Of a DNA stretch of 64,000 bases, positions 1 to 8,556 are shown in pieces. The translations under genes and the position numbers were made by a program. This DNA comes from Ensifer canadensis (GTDB taxonomy: Bacteria > Pseudomonadota > Alphaproteobacteria > Rhizobiales > Rhizobiaceae): NCBI RefSeq assembly GCF_017488845.2, contig NZ_CP083371.1:496001-560000 (forward strand). Reading direction: 5' to 3'. The stretch's first letter is position 1, and each line of letters opens with the position of its first letter. The notes beneath the pieces are model-generated. The model saw nothing but the letters and a program-made list of their open reading frames with translations. It ran no database searches and was not told the origin of the DNA.

Positions 1-891
1 ATCTACTACGAGAATGAGGACGGGCGCATCTGCATCCTGTTTCCCTATCTCGGCAAGGTTCTGGTCGGCTCCACCGACATTCGCGTCGACGATCCGGAAA
101 CCGTGCGCTGCGAGACGGCGGAACGGGACTACATCCTGCAGTCGCTCGCTTTCGTCCTGCCGACGATCAAGGTTCGTCCCGATGAGATCGCCTTCCAGTT
201 TTCCGGGGTCCGGCCGCTGCCGGCGAGCAAGGACAGTTTTACCGGCCGCATCCCGCGCGATCACTATTGTACCTTCGTCGAGACCGCCGATGCCGGGCCG
301 CCGGTCTTATGCATGATCGGTGGCAAATGGACGACCTTCCGCTCCTTCGGAGAGCTGGCTGCCGATCTTGTGCTCGAACGACTGGATCAGCCTCGCCGCG
401 TGGCCACGGCCGATCGGGCGATTGGTGGCGGCCGGGATTTTCCCGCCGACCGGGAAGCCTGGATTGCGCGGGTCGCCTCGGCGGCGGCCCTTGCGCCGAC
501 GCGCGTCGCCACGCTCTTTGAGCGCTATGGCACGGATGCCGAGCGCATCGCCGCCTTCGTCGCTGCCGCGCCCGACGCTCCGCTTCCGCATCCTGATTAT
601 TCGACCCGCGAAATCCAGTTCCTGATCCGCAGCGAGAAGGTCGAACAACTCGACGACCTCTTGCTTCGGCGCACGACCCTGGCGATCACCGGCGAGCTTT
701 CGCTCGAAATGACGGACGCCGTGCTCGCATTGCTCGCGGCCGAAAAGCACTGGCCAGTGGCCCGCCAGGCGCTTGAACGCGCCCGTTTTCTCACCCTTCT
801 CCTCGAACGCCACGGCGTCGATGAAGACATGCTTTCCGCACGGAACGAACAAAGGAGTGCATTATGCGAAACAACCGCAAGGTCCGGATGA
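1..891 (+). CDS. FAD-dependent glycerol-3-phosphate dehydrogenase-like protein, C-terminal part (5' end outside window)
   Basis: The reading frame is open from the first base, so the gene starts upstream of the window; 296 residues are visible. The stretch LFPYLGKVLVGSTD followed by GGKWTTFRSFGE is typical of the C-terminal half of the GlpD/GlpA family, which oxidises glycerol 3-phosphate and, in EryB-type members, other polyol phosphates, passing electrons through FAD to quinone. The rest is the family's helical C-terminal domain. Its 3' end overlaps the next gene by 28 bases. The following aldolase and sugar kinase suggest a polyol or sugar phosphate rather than glycerol 3-phosphate as substrate; this is inference. 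The N-terminal FAD-binding domain is not in view, so the subfamily cannot be fixed. Confidence 0.8.
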   Translation: MYYENEDGRICILFPYLGKVLVGSTDIRVDDPETVRCETAERDYILQSLAFVLPTIKVRPDEIAFQFSGVRPLPASKDSFTGRIPRDHYCTFVETADAGPPVLCMIGGKWTTFRSFGELAADLVLERLDQPRRVATADRAIGGGRDFPADREAWIARVASAAALAPTRVATLFERYGTDAERIAAFVAAAPDAPLPHPDYSTREIQFLIRSEKVEQLDDLLLRRTTLAITGELSLEMTDAVLALLAAEKHWPVARQALERARFLTLLLERHGVDEDMLSARNEQRSALCETTARSG

Positions 892-1706
892 ACCGTCTTT
901 TTGGCGCAGGACGCTGCCTGGACGTGGCCATCGACCATGGCGTCTGCAACGAACCGTCGTTCCTCGACGGTCTTGAGAACATGGAATCCGTGGTGAGGGC
1001 CCTGGTCGACGCTAGGCCCGATGCGATCCAGATGAACTATGGCCAGGCCGATCTGCTCCAGGATCTTCCGGGCAAGGACAAGCCGGCTCTGGTCATGCGT
1101 ATCGACATGGGCAACCCGTATAATCGCATCCGCCACCGCGACATGTGGGCTGTGCTGCAGAACGAGGCCGAACCGCTGGTCGGCGCTTTGGAGATGGATG
1201 CCGCCTGCGTGGTCGTCAATCTGTTCATGCTGCCCGACGAACCGGACCTCTTTCGCCAGTGCGTAGCCAACATTTCCCGCGTCCGTGCCGATTGCGAAAA
1301 ATACGGCATGCCGCTGATGATCGAGCCACTGGTCATGCAGCCGGTCACCGAGCGCGGCGGCTACATGGTCGATGGCGATGCGGAAAAAATCGTCACGTTG
1401 ACGCGGCTCGCCCGTGAGATGGGCGCCGATATCGTCAAGGCCGACCCGACGACAAATGCCGAGGATTTCCACCGCGTGGTCGAGGCAGCCCGCTGCCCGG
1501 TTCTGGTGCGCGGCGGCGGCAAGGAGGACCTGCCTGCCGTGTTCGACAAGTCTGCGGCCTTGATGCGGCAGGGCGCTGTGGGCATGGTCTATGGGCGCAA
1601 TATCTACCAGCATGCAAACCCGAGCGCCGTCGTTCGCGGTTTGATGGCCATCGTGCACGATGACGCCGATGGCGCAGCCGCCTTCGCCCTGTATCAGCAA
1701 GGCTGA
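864..1706 (+). CDS. Class I aldolase of the DeoC/FbaB/LsrF superfamily
   Basis: A 280-residue TIM-barrel protein. The run VAIDHGV near residue 21, and DIVKADPT with Lys192 in the place of the Schiff-base lysine, identify a class I (metal-independent) aldolase of the fructose-bisphosphate aldolase class IB / LsrF / DeoC-like group. Later VRGGGK and GMVYGRNIYQ match the phosphate-binding end of the barrel. The start is supported by an AAAGGAG site eight bases upstream of ATG, although this places the start inside the preceding dehydrogenase gene; such overlap suggests translational coupling. It probably cleaves a keto-sugar phosphate produced by the neighbouring kinase and dehydrogenase. The exact substrate cannot be read from sequence. 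Confidence 0.85.
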   Translation: MRNNRKVRMNRLFGAGRCLDVAIDHGVCNEPSFLDGLENMESVVRALVDARPDAIQMNYGQADLLQDLPGKDKPALVMRIDMGNPYNRIRHRDMWAVLQNEAEPLVGALEMDAACVVVNLFMLPDEPDLFRQCVANISRVRADCEKYGMPLMIEPLVMQPVTERGGYMVDGDAEKIVTLTRLAREMGADIVKADPTTNAEDFHRVVEAARCPVLVRGGGKEDLPAVFDKSAALMRQGAVGMVYGRNIYQHANPSAVVRGLMAIVHDDADGAAAFALYQQG

Positions 1707-1740
1707 GAAAGACGATCCGAACCTTGGGAGGGGTTCTTCA

Positions 1741-3273
1741 ATGGCAGACTATCTTTTAGGACTCGACGCCGGAAACACCGTCATCAAGGCGGTGATTTTC
1801 GACCTTGAGGGCAACGAGATCGCGGCGGCTGCGCAGGAGGGGCACAGCCGGGTTCCGCGGCCCGGGCATGTCGAGCGGGGGCTCGAAGAGCTGTGGACCC
1901 ATGCCCGGGCAGTCATCCGCCAATGCGTCGAACGTGCCGGCATCCGTGCCGAAGAGATCGTGGCGATCGGTTGCGCCGGTCACGGCAACGGCCTTTATGC
2001 TCTCGACCAGGGCGGTGAGCCGCTTCTCGGCATCCAGTCGCTCGACACGCGTGCCGCCGGGCTAGTGGAAGAATGGAAGGCGCAGGGTGTCGGCGACCGC
2101 ACCTATGCCATCGGCCGGCAACGGCCCTGGCCGTCGCAGACGCCGACCTTGCTTGCCTGGCTCAAGCGTTTCCAGCCCGAGACCTATGCCAGGATCGGCA
2201 CGGTGTTTCTGTGCAAGGATTTCATCGTCAACCGACTGACCGGCAAGCGGGTCAGCGACGTCTCGGATATGACCGGCTGCGGCCTCCTTAATGTCGTCAA
2301 CCGCCGCTACGACCGCGATCTGATGGCGGCCTTCGATCTCGGCGAGGCAACCGGCCTCTTGCCTGACCTCGCCGAAAGTGCGGATGTGGTCGGCACGGTC
2401 ACGCCGGAGGCGGCAGCACAAACCGGTCTTGCTGCGGGCACGCCGGTGGTCGGCGGTCTCTTCGATGTCGTCGCCTCGGCAATCGGCTCGGGCGTCACGC
2501 GCACCGGCGCTGCCTCGATCATCGCCGGAACCTGGAGCATCAACCAGGTGATTATTGATGGCCCTGACCTTTCGGGCCCGGTGTTCATGTCCTCCACCTT
2601 TGATCGCGGCCGCTACATGGCAATCGAATCGAGCGCGACGTCGGCGGCCAATCTCGAATGGCTGGTGCGCGAGTTCTTTGCTGACAGCGGCATCGACGAC
2701 GGCCGATCGCCGTTTGACGTCTGCTGCTCGCTTGCATCCGATATCGAACCGGCCGCGAATGACCCGATCTATCATCCCTTCCTCTATGGCGCGCAGCAGG
2801 ACGGTAACGCCCGCGCCGGGTTCTATGGCGTCGCCGGCTGGCACACGAAGGGTCACCTGGTTCGCGCGGTTCTCGAAGGTGTCGCCTTCGGCCACCGCCA
2901 GCACATCGCCACGATGCGGGCGGCGGGCGCGACCTTCGACGAGGCGGTGCTTTCAGGCGGCGGATCGCGCAGCCTGATCTGGCCGCAGATCTTTGCCGAC
3001 GTGCTCGGGGTTCCGGTGTCGGTCGCCCGTTCGCGCGAAACCGGCGCGCTCGGCGCTGCGATTGCCGCGGGCACGGGGGCAGGGATCTTTGCCGATTTCT
3101 CGGAAGGTGCGGCAGCCATGGTGAGGACGGAACGCCACTACCGCCCGAACGCGGCGATAGCGCGCCACTACACGCGACGGTACGAGCTTTATCGGGACAT
3201 CGCCGACGCAATGGCGCCGATCTGGCGGCGGCTTTCGAATGCCGAAGCCGAGGTTTCGGAGGCGGCGGCTTAG
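1741..3273 (+). CDS. FGGY-family carbohydrate kinase
   Basis: A 510-residue sugar kinase of the FGGY (xylulokinase/glycerokinase) family. The first phosphate loop is GLDAGNTVIKAVIF at residues 7-20, and the C-terminal ATPase half has LSGGGSRSLIWPQIFADVLG and GALGAAIAAG. Length is usual for the family. An in-frame ATG 81 bases upstream exists, but the start used here has a strong GGGAGGGG ribosome-binding site about seven bases before it and opens with the conserved DxGxT segment. The gene is the third of the dehydrogenase-aldolase-kinase operon, 34 bases after the aldolase. It resembles the L-xylulose/keto-gulonate kinase branch more than glycerol kinase, but substrate is uncertain. Its TAG stop codon is part of the palindromic repeat that follows. 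Confidence 0.85.
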   Translation: MADYLLGLDAGNTVIKAVIFDLEGNEIAAAAQEGHSRVPRPGHVERGLEELWTHARAVIRQCVERAGIRAEEIVAIGCAGHGNGLYALDQGGEPLLGIQSLDTRAAGLVEEWKAQGVGDRTYAIGRQRPWPSQTPTLLAWLKRFQPETYARIGTVFLCKDFIVNRLTGKRVSDVSDMTGCGLLNVVNRRYDRDLMAAFDLGEATGLLPDLAESADVVGTVTPEAAAQTGLAAGTPVVGGLFDVVASAIGSGVTRTGAASIIAGTWSINQVIIDGPDLSGPVFMSSTFDRGRYMAIESSATSAANLEWLVREFFADSGIDDGRSPFDVCCSLASDIEPAANDPIYHPFLYGAQQDGNARAGFYGVAGWHTKGHLVRAVLEGVAFGHRQHIATMRAAGATFDEAVLSGGGSRSLIWPQIFADVLGVPVSVARSRETGALGAAIAAGTGAGIFADFSEGAAAMVRTERHYRPNAAIARHYTRRYELYRDIADAMAPIWRRLSNAEAEVSEAAA

Positions 3274-3373
3274 AGCATTTCCAGGAAAAGTGCGACGCGG
3301 TTTTCCGTCAGGAAATGCGTAAAAACAAGGAGATAGAGCGTTTCTGACTCCACTTAGACCGGAAACGCTCTAG
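3272..3373. repeat. Palindromic intergenic repeat, family A copy 1
   Basis: An approximately 100-bp element that begins AGAGCATTTCCAGGAAAAG, contains GCGGTTTTCCGTCAGGAAAT and ends in GGAAACGCTCTAGA. Its outer ends and inner halves are inverted repeats. Two diverged copies in the opposite orientation occur at 22997-23094 and 45312-45413. The first bases of this copy form the TAG stop of the FGGY kinase gene. Such elements are common between genes in rhizobia; transcribed, it would fold into a long hairpin and could protect or end the kinase mRNA. Confidence 0.75.
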
Positions 3374-3396
3374 ACGCGGGCCAGCGAAAGAGTGAA

Positions 3397-3422
3397 GCCG
3401 AGGGCCGGGACCGGCCTTCGGC
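3397..3422 (-). terminator. GC-rich hairpin downstream of the outer-membrane protein gene
   Basis: Arms GCCGAGGGCCGG and CCGGCCTTCGGC pair over 12 positions with one G-T wobble and almost no loop. It lies about 77 bases beyond the stop of the outer-membrane protein gene on the minus strand, followed in that direction by a mixed pyrimidine tract rather than a clean T-run. It is a plausible terminator for that gene. Confidence 0.5.
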
Positions 3423-3499
3423 TTGATCGTTCCACGTCGAACCGAGCGCCGCTGACCCAGGGAGGATCGGGTGACGGCGCTGCGATCGCGTGGGAACAA

Positions 3500-4138
3500 T
3501 CAGAACCGCATGTTCACGCCGGCCTTGATGACGTGGCTGTTGATGTCCTTCTCGCTCGACCCGAAGGCCGTGTTGGTGCGGACGTCGGGCGTGGTGATGT
3601 AGTTGTATTCGATCTTCGCCGAGAGACCGCCGGCGAAAGCCTGCTCGACGCCGGCGCCCACCAGATAACCGCCCTTGAAGCCGACATCGTTCTGGACGCC
3701 GCCGCCCTTCTTGTAGTTGGTCATGGCATAACCGGCCGTGCCGTAGACGAGTGTCTGGTCGAACGAGAGGCCGGCCTTCGCCTTGATCGCGCCGCGCCAT
3801 TTTTCCTTGAGTTTGCCGCCGCTGACCTTGTGTTCGGTGTCGCCGAGATAGGAGCCTTCGATTTCGGCACCGACGATGCCGGGACCGACCTGCATGTTGT
3901 AGCCGGCCTGTGCGCCGAAGACGACGCCGTTGCGGTCGGAAAACGGATTGGGACTACCGGTAAAGCCGAGACCGCCATGGGCGCCGACATAGGCACCGCT
4001 CCAATTGAAGGCAGGCGGGTCCTGGTAGGACGAAGCCGGTTCCGGCGAATAGGGGTCGGCGGCCAGTGCCTGTTGCACACCGGCTGTGGCCAAAAAGGTG
4101 ATGCCGAGCCAGAGGGGAAGTTTGTGACGTTGCCGCAT
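3500..4138 (-). CDS. Outer membrane beta-barrel protein (Omp25/RopB-like porin family)
   Basis: A 212-residue secreted protein. Residues 1-27 are a signal peptide with a basic start, hydrophobic core and an ALA cleavage site before ADPYSPEP. After a proline-rich linker come alternating beta-strands beginning FNWSGAYVGAHGGLGF, the usual opening of the Omp25/RopB/Omp31 family of alphaproteobacterial eight-stranded barrels. The protein ends in aromatic Phe (VNMRF), the outer-membrane assembly signal. The family helps envelope integrity and host interaction; no porin activity can be deduced here. It stands alone, downstream of the two-component genes but with over 200 bases between them and its own likely promoter region. 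Confidence 0.85.
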   Translation of the reverse strand: MRQRHKLPLWLGITFLATAGVQQALAADPYSPEPASSYQDPPAFNWSGAYVGAHGGLGFTGSPNPFSDRNGVVFGAQAGYNMQVGPGIVGAEIEGSYLGDTEHKVSGGKLKEKWRGAIKAKAGLSFDQTLVYGTAGYAMTNYKKGGGVQNDVGFKGGYLVGAGVEQAFAGGLSAKIEYNYITTPDVRTNTAFGSSEKDINSHVIKAGVNMRF

Positions 4139-4259
4139 GGCGTTGCTCCGTGGATTGGACTAGGCGCCGGTCGCGGCGCATTTATCTTCTCTCTTCGCTT
4201 CGCGCCGGCTGGCACGATTATCGACGCTGGAAGATGTGCGCATTTGTGCGCCGCACGGA

Positions 4260-4311
4260 TTGCATCAACATTGCAAATATCGACTAAATCGCTGATTTTG
4301 TTATTAATAAC
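4260..4311. promoter_or_regulatory. Two dyads upstream of the outer-membrane protein gene
   Basis: Within the 221-base gap between the kinase 3' end and the outer-membrane protein start are two inverted repeats. TTGCA-N7-TGCAA lies at 4260-4276 and the perfect 12-bp palindrome GTTATTAATAAC at 4300-4311. The region is clearly AT-richer than its surroundings, as expected for a promoter reading leftward into the outer-membrane protein gene. The binding proteins are unknown; the adjacent OmpR-type regulator is one candidate. Confidence 0.35.
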
Positions 4312-4359
4312 CTGTTAGACTCTATGGCGAAGATGCGGCAGTCAATCGCCCAAAGTCTC

Positions 4360-5696
4360 TCACGCGACCGGCAGGGTCATGCGGAAACAGGCGCCACCGG
4401 TCGGCGCACAGACCACCGATATGTGGCCCTTGTGACGGTTGACGATCTCGCTGACGAGATGCAGCCCAAGGCCAGCACCGTGGTCACGCGGTTGCAACCG
4501 GTGAAACGGCTCGAAAATCCGCTCCCGTTCGCTTTCGGGAATGCCGGGCCCCTCGTCGCTGACCTCGATGATACCACCACGCTCGACGTGAATGGAGATC
4601 AGGCCGCCAGCATGCTCGATTGCGTTGCGGACCAGATTGGTGACGGCACGCTCCAGCGCGCCAGCGTCTCCCCGCGCGCTAACCTGAGCGGGCCCATGGG
4701 TAAAAGAGATGTCGCAATCGGCCGACAGTGCGAGAGGGGCGAGGTCGGCGGCGACGTCGCGGCAGAGCGAAACCAGGTCGAGGGGTGCGAAATGCGCGCC
4801 GTCGCGGTCGATGCGCTCGAGGTCGAGCAGCTGTTCGGCAAGGCCGGCAATACGGGCGGCATCAACAAGAAGACGGGCGCGCAACGGCCCGATGTCCATG
4901 CCCTCCAGCCGGGTCTGCAGGATCGCGACCGGGGTCCTCAACTCGTGGGCTGCATCCAATATGAAGCGCTGGCGGCGCTCGTAACCTTCGTCCAAGCGCT
5001 GCAGCGCACCGTTGACGGCTTCGACCAGCGGGCGCACCTCGCCCGGCACGCGGCCATCGGGCAGACGGGCGCCCCGGCGGTCGACGTCGATGCTTTTGGC
5101 GTGGTCGGCGACCTCGGCGAGGCTGGAAAAGGCACGGCGCACAATGATCGGAATGGCGAAGGCGGGAATGAGCACGAGGATGAGCACGATCGGCAGCAGC
5201 AGCAGGTTCGTCAGGAAAAACACCGCGAACGAGGCGCTCCACAGGCGTCCGCCGCCGGTCAGAACCGTGTAAGTGCCGTTCTCGGTCTCGATCGCGCGAA
5301 CGATCGCCGAGAGCAGGTAGGGTTCCAGTCCGTCGCGGATGTCGGCGAAGGCGACGCGGTCGAGATGCTCGCCGATGCCGCGATAGGCATCGGGGACCGG
5401 CCCGCTTTGGATCGTGTCGCCGCGCTCGTTGCGCACGACGAACCAGAAGCCCGGCGTTTCGGCGAGCAGGGCCTGAAGCTGCGGCGTGTTTTTCAGCCTC
5501 AGTTTCTGGTCGGGGGTCACCTCGACGGCACTGCGGCAATCGACGCCGAACTGGCATCAAGGATCATGCCGCCGAGATCGGCCCGGATCAAAAGCGCCAT
5601 GAAGCCTGCAATGACGGCAACGAGCAGCAGCACCTGAAATGTGAGGATGTGCCAGATGAGCCGCTTCTTCAGCGAGTGGTTGGGGTTGTCGCTCAT
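4360..5696 (-). pseudogene. Sensor histidine kinase, reading frame broken by a frameshift near its N-terminus
   Basis: The ATG at 5696 overlaps the stop of the response-regulator gene (ATGA) and opens a 59-residue frame, MSDNPNHSLKKRLIW followed by a hydrophobic membrane segment, which ends in TGA at 5517. The kinase body continues in another frame from a GTG at 5520 that overlaps this TGA. It contains a periplasmic sensor region, a second membrane segment (about residues 93-127), HisKA with AHELRTP (His192 counted from the GTG), the N-box NLVRNAIEHAGG, and DEGPGIP and GAGLGLHLV ATP-binding boxes. One extra base (or removal of two) near 5520-5530 would restore a kinase of about 445 residues. 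A true pseudogene, a sequencing error, or two coupled cistrons are all possible. Confidence 0.7.
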
Positions 5697-6367
5697 GACA
5701 TCGGTCTCAGCAGGTAGCCGACCCCACGAATGCCGTGGATCTCCACGCCGGAGCCGGACTCCAGCAATTTCCTGCGCAGTCTCGAAACATGGGCGTCGAG
5801 CGAGTTGGACTGGATTTCGTCGTCGTACCCGTAGACGGATTCCTCCAGCGTCGAGCGTTGCACGGTGCGCCCCTGCCGTCGCGCCAGCGCTTCGAGCACA
5901 AGCAGTTCCCGGCGGGGAAGTTCGAGCACGCGGCCGTCGATCCGCGCTTCCCGAGCGCCGAAATCGAAGACAAGATTGCCGATGCGCGCGGTCATCGGTG
6001 CGATATCGGGTGCCCGCCGCATCAATGCGCGAAGCCGTGCCAGCAGTTCCTCGACCGCGAAGGGTTTGGCGAGATAATCGTCGGCCCCCATGTCCAGCCC
6101 CTTGATCCGCTCGTCGACGGCGCCACGCGCCGTCAGCACGATCACCGGGATGCCCGACTTCAGCGCGCGAACACGGGGAATGAGCGTCAACCCGTCTCCG
6201 TCAGGCAATTGCCGGTCGAGAATGATCGCGTCATGGACCTGATTGGCCATCGCGGCGATGGCGTGATCGAGCGACGGCGCATGGTCGAGGATCATGTCGT
6301 AGCGGCCAAGGGCAACGCCGAGCGCGGCAGCCATCTCAGGCTCGTCCTCAACAAGGAGTAGGCGCAT
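5693..6367 (-). CDS. OmpR/PhoB-family response regulator
   Basis: A 224-residue two-domain regulator. The receiver domain (residues 1-115) has the acidic pair in LLLVEDEP, phospho-acceptor Asp51 in ILDRQLPDGDG and the switch lysine in YLAKPF. The C-terminal winged helix (about 125-222) ends in the family signature LDAHVSRLRRKL and GIRGVGYLL. An ATG 54 bases further upstream is in frame, but the chosen start gives the standard MRLLLVEDE opening. The stop overlaps the start of the adjacent sensor kinase by four bases, so the pair is one operon with the regulator first. If the kinase is really broken, this regulator may be an orphan. Targets are not evident; the envelope protein downstream is a candidate. 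Confidence 0.9.
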   Translation of the reverse strand: MRLLLVEDEPEMAAALGVALGRYDMILDHAPSLDHAIAAMANQVHDAIILDRQLPDGDGLTLIPRVRALKSGIPVIVLTARGAVDERIKGLDMGADDYLAKPFAVEELLARLRALMRRAPDIAPMTARIGNLVFDFGAREARIDGRVLELPRRELLVLEALARRQGRTVQRSTLEESVYGYDDEIQSNSLDAHVSRLRRKLLESGSGVEIHGIRGVGYLLRPMS

Positions 6368-6816
6368 GTCTCGATTCTCCAACGTGTCTGTGCGGTAGGC
6401 GCACATTTGCTTGAGGACCATTGCCGCAAAGTTGCGGTTGGTTCGCGCTCTGACTGCATCATTTACAGGCTGGCGCGCAATGCGGCCGCAACGCTGCGGC
6501 GGCAGCCTTTACGGTATCCGGCGGCTCCAAGCGATATGAGAGGCAGGTATATGCGCGTCTTGGCGAAAGGGCGTTCGTGCAGGGATTATCACGGAGGCGA
6601 TCGTCATCGGCGCATCGAGGAAGCAGAGAATGCGCGAGAGCCTGCCGTATGGCCGCACCGAACAGCACGCGCGCTGCGCAGTTCGCTACCGCACGTATGA
6701 ACCGCGCAGTAGGTCATTCACCGGGCATGGCGGCGGCGATACGCATGCCGGTGAAACGGGCAGATGTGACGGCCCCGAAAGCCCATCACATCCTTGAAAG
6801 ATTTGCCGGGCGAAGC
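6368..6816. other. Intergenic stretch, no gene recognised
   Basis: About 450 bases between the divergently placed response-regulator start and the 3' end of the M14 peptidase gene. Short open frames on both strands show no family features, no convincing ribosome-binding site and unusual composition. The part next to 6368 must hold the promoter for the two-component operon, but no clear -35/-10 pair stands out. Confidence 0.5.
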
Positions 6817-8556
6817 CTAGGCGACTGCCATCATCGACTGGAACGCCTCGTAGGCGGCCAGAACCGTCTCCCGTTGCGCGTCATGGCCGGAAACGAAGGC
6901 GTCGCCATAGATGGTTTCGTCGGGAAATTCCGTGATCAGCGTCAGCGGCGCCTTGTGGCGATCGTCGACGGAGATCATGCAGGGGAAGCCGTTGATGATG
7001 CGGAAGCCGGTCTCACCCGCATGGGTTTCGTAAAGCGCGATCTGCTGATCATTGTAGGCGAGAAGACCGGGCACAGTGGCGAGTCGAGCCGTCACCGCTT
7101 CGATCAGCTGTTCGGCACGCGCTTCCCAATCGGCGTGGTGGCGCATGATCAGGAAGAAGCCCTTCGGCAGCGTCCACATGGCAAAGCCGCGCGGCACATA
7201 GCCGGACAGCGGCCGTGTCCATTCGTGCGAGGGGTAGCCGTGCAGGTTGATATGAAGCTCGGCGCCCGACAGGGCTTCGGCGTCGTTGCGGATCGCCCGC
7301 TCGTTGAGGGCAGTGCCGGCGCGATATTCAAGATCGTCGCCAAGTGCAGTGTAGCGGGCGGCGTGATGCATGTGCAGCGGGTTATCGACACGCAACCGCT
7401 GGTGAACGGCATAACCGTCGGGGTTTTCGAGCGGAGATATCGTGAAGTGCGTGCCGGGGAGCGTGGCCAGCGTCTGAGCCGCGCGCAATGCGCCGACGAT
7501 GCCGGTGGTCTCGTTGGGGTGCTGGCCGCCGCTGATCATCACGGCAGCATCGGTGCCCTTGTGATAGCGCGCCTTGACCGGGCGTCCCGCCCGCGAATGC
7601 GCCTGGAAGGGTTGGCCTTCGATCTTTTCCAGTTCGGCATGGATCTGCGCAACCGCGAGCGGTGCCTGAGCCGTGTCGAGAGGTTGGATTTCGCCGTCGG
7701 CGTCCGTCGTCGCGAGCGGTCGGGTTTCGACGCGAACCGTGGGTTTGCCATCGGCAAAGACGATTTCGGGGACGATCTGGCCGGGTTTCAGGCCACGGTC
7801 GCCCAACGGACGGCCCGACTTCTTCTGGAAGACTTCGAGCAGCGAGAAATAGAAGTCCTCATGCATCGCTTCGCGCAGGCTGACGACCTCTTCACCGACC
7901 GGCAGCTGCAGATCGTTGATCGGCAACGTCGCACGGATGTTGAGTTCGTCGAAATAGGGTTCGCTGTCGCCCCAGCCGTGCTCGGCGATTGCACACATGG
8001 CGCCTGCAAACAGCCGCTCATAGTCAGTTTCGAGGTGGCATTCCCGCCGCTTGCTGCTGCTGTCGTCGAGACGGACCCAGCCGGTCGGAGACAGGAGTGT
8101 TTCGCCGATGAAGTCGGTGTGCTGGCGGTTGGGCGCAAACACCGTATGGGCTTCCGTGCATCCGTCGGCAAAGGTCAGCGCGACGTCGTAGGTTAGTGCC
8201 GTATCGCTGCCGCCGACAAAGACGATCTCGGCGTCGCCGACGAGCGCTGCCAGCGGATAGGCTTCGAGCAGGAAGCGGTTCGCCGGGCAGTTTTCGGGCT
8301 GCGGATAGCGGATATCGACGCGCTTCAGTGCCTTGCGGTCGACCTCCTCGAGAAAGAAGTGCAAGAGCGGCTTGTAGGCGCTCCTGAGCTTTGCCTCGAT
8401 GCCGAAGGCACCAAGCTTCTGCTCGGCCGCCTTGCGGCTTTCGCGATCATCGAAGAGCCATGCCTCCAGCCGGGTGCCGCGTGCAGCCTCCTTGCCATAG
8501 GTAGCGAGCATGATGTCGAGCGTGCGCTCGAACGTCCCTTCGAAAATTGTGGTCAT
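6817..8556 (-). CDS. M14-family zinc peptidase (carboxypeptidase-like)
   Basis: A 579-residue protein. Residues 340-440 carry the zinc site of peptidase family M14: GGQHPNE supplies His346 and Glu349 (HxxE) and INLHG supplies His439; ITEFPDET further on is a candidate for the general-base glutamate. The first 300 residues form an extra N-terminal region resembling a beta-rich domain. No signal peptide is seen, so it acts in the cytoplasm. The ATG overlaps the TGA of the upstream permease gene (ATGA), making it the last gene of a peptide-import operon; the longer open frame upstream is only read-through of the permease region. It most likely trims imported peptides or an amidated amino-acid conjugate; specificity is inferred from context. 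Confidence 0.75.
   Translation of the reverse strand: MTTIFEGTFERTLDIMLATYGKEAARGTRLEAWLFDDRESRKAAEQKLGAFGIEAKLRSAYKPLLHFFLEEVDRKALKRVDIRYPQPENCPANRFLLEAYPLAALVGDAEIVFVGGSDTALTYDVALTFADGCTEAHTVFAPNRQHTDFIGETLLSPTGWVRLDDSSSKRRECHLETDYERLFAGAMCAIAEHGWGDSEPYFDELNIRATLPINDLQLPVGEEVVSLREAMHEDFYFSLLEVFQKKSGRPLGDRGLKPGQIVPEIVFADGKPTVRVETRPLATTDADGEIQPLDTAQAPLAVAQIHAELEKIEGQPFQAHSRAGRPVKARYHKGTDAAVMISGGQHPNETTGIVGALRAAQTLATLPGTHFTISPLENPDGYAVHQRLRVDNPLHMHHAARYTALGDDLEYRAGTALNERAIRNDAEALSGAELHINLHGYPSHEWTRPLSGYVPRGFAMWTLPKGFFLIMRHHADWEARAEQLIEAVTARLATVPGLLAYNDQQIALYETHAGETGFRIINGFPCMISVDDRHKAPLTLITEFPDETIYGDAFVSGHDAQRETVLAAYEAFQSMMAVA

Noticed and set aside
6407..6700. 97-codon open frame in the gap after the response regulator
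   Set aside because: No ribosome-binding site, Arg/Ala-rich product without hydrophobic or domain pattern, and no neighbour to suggest a role.
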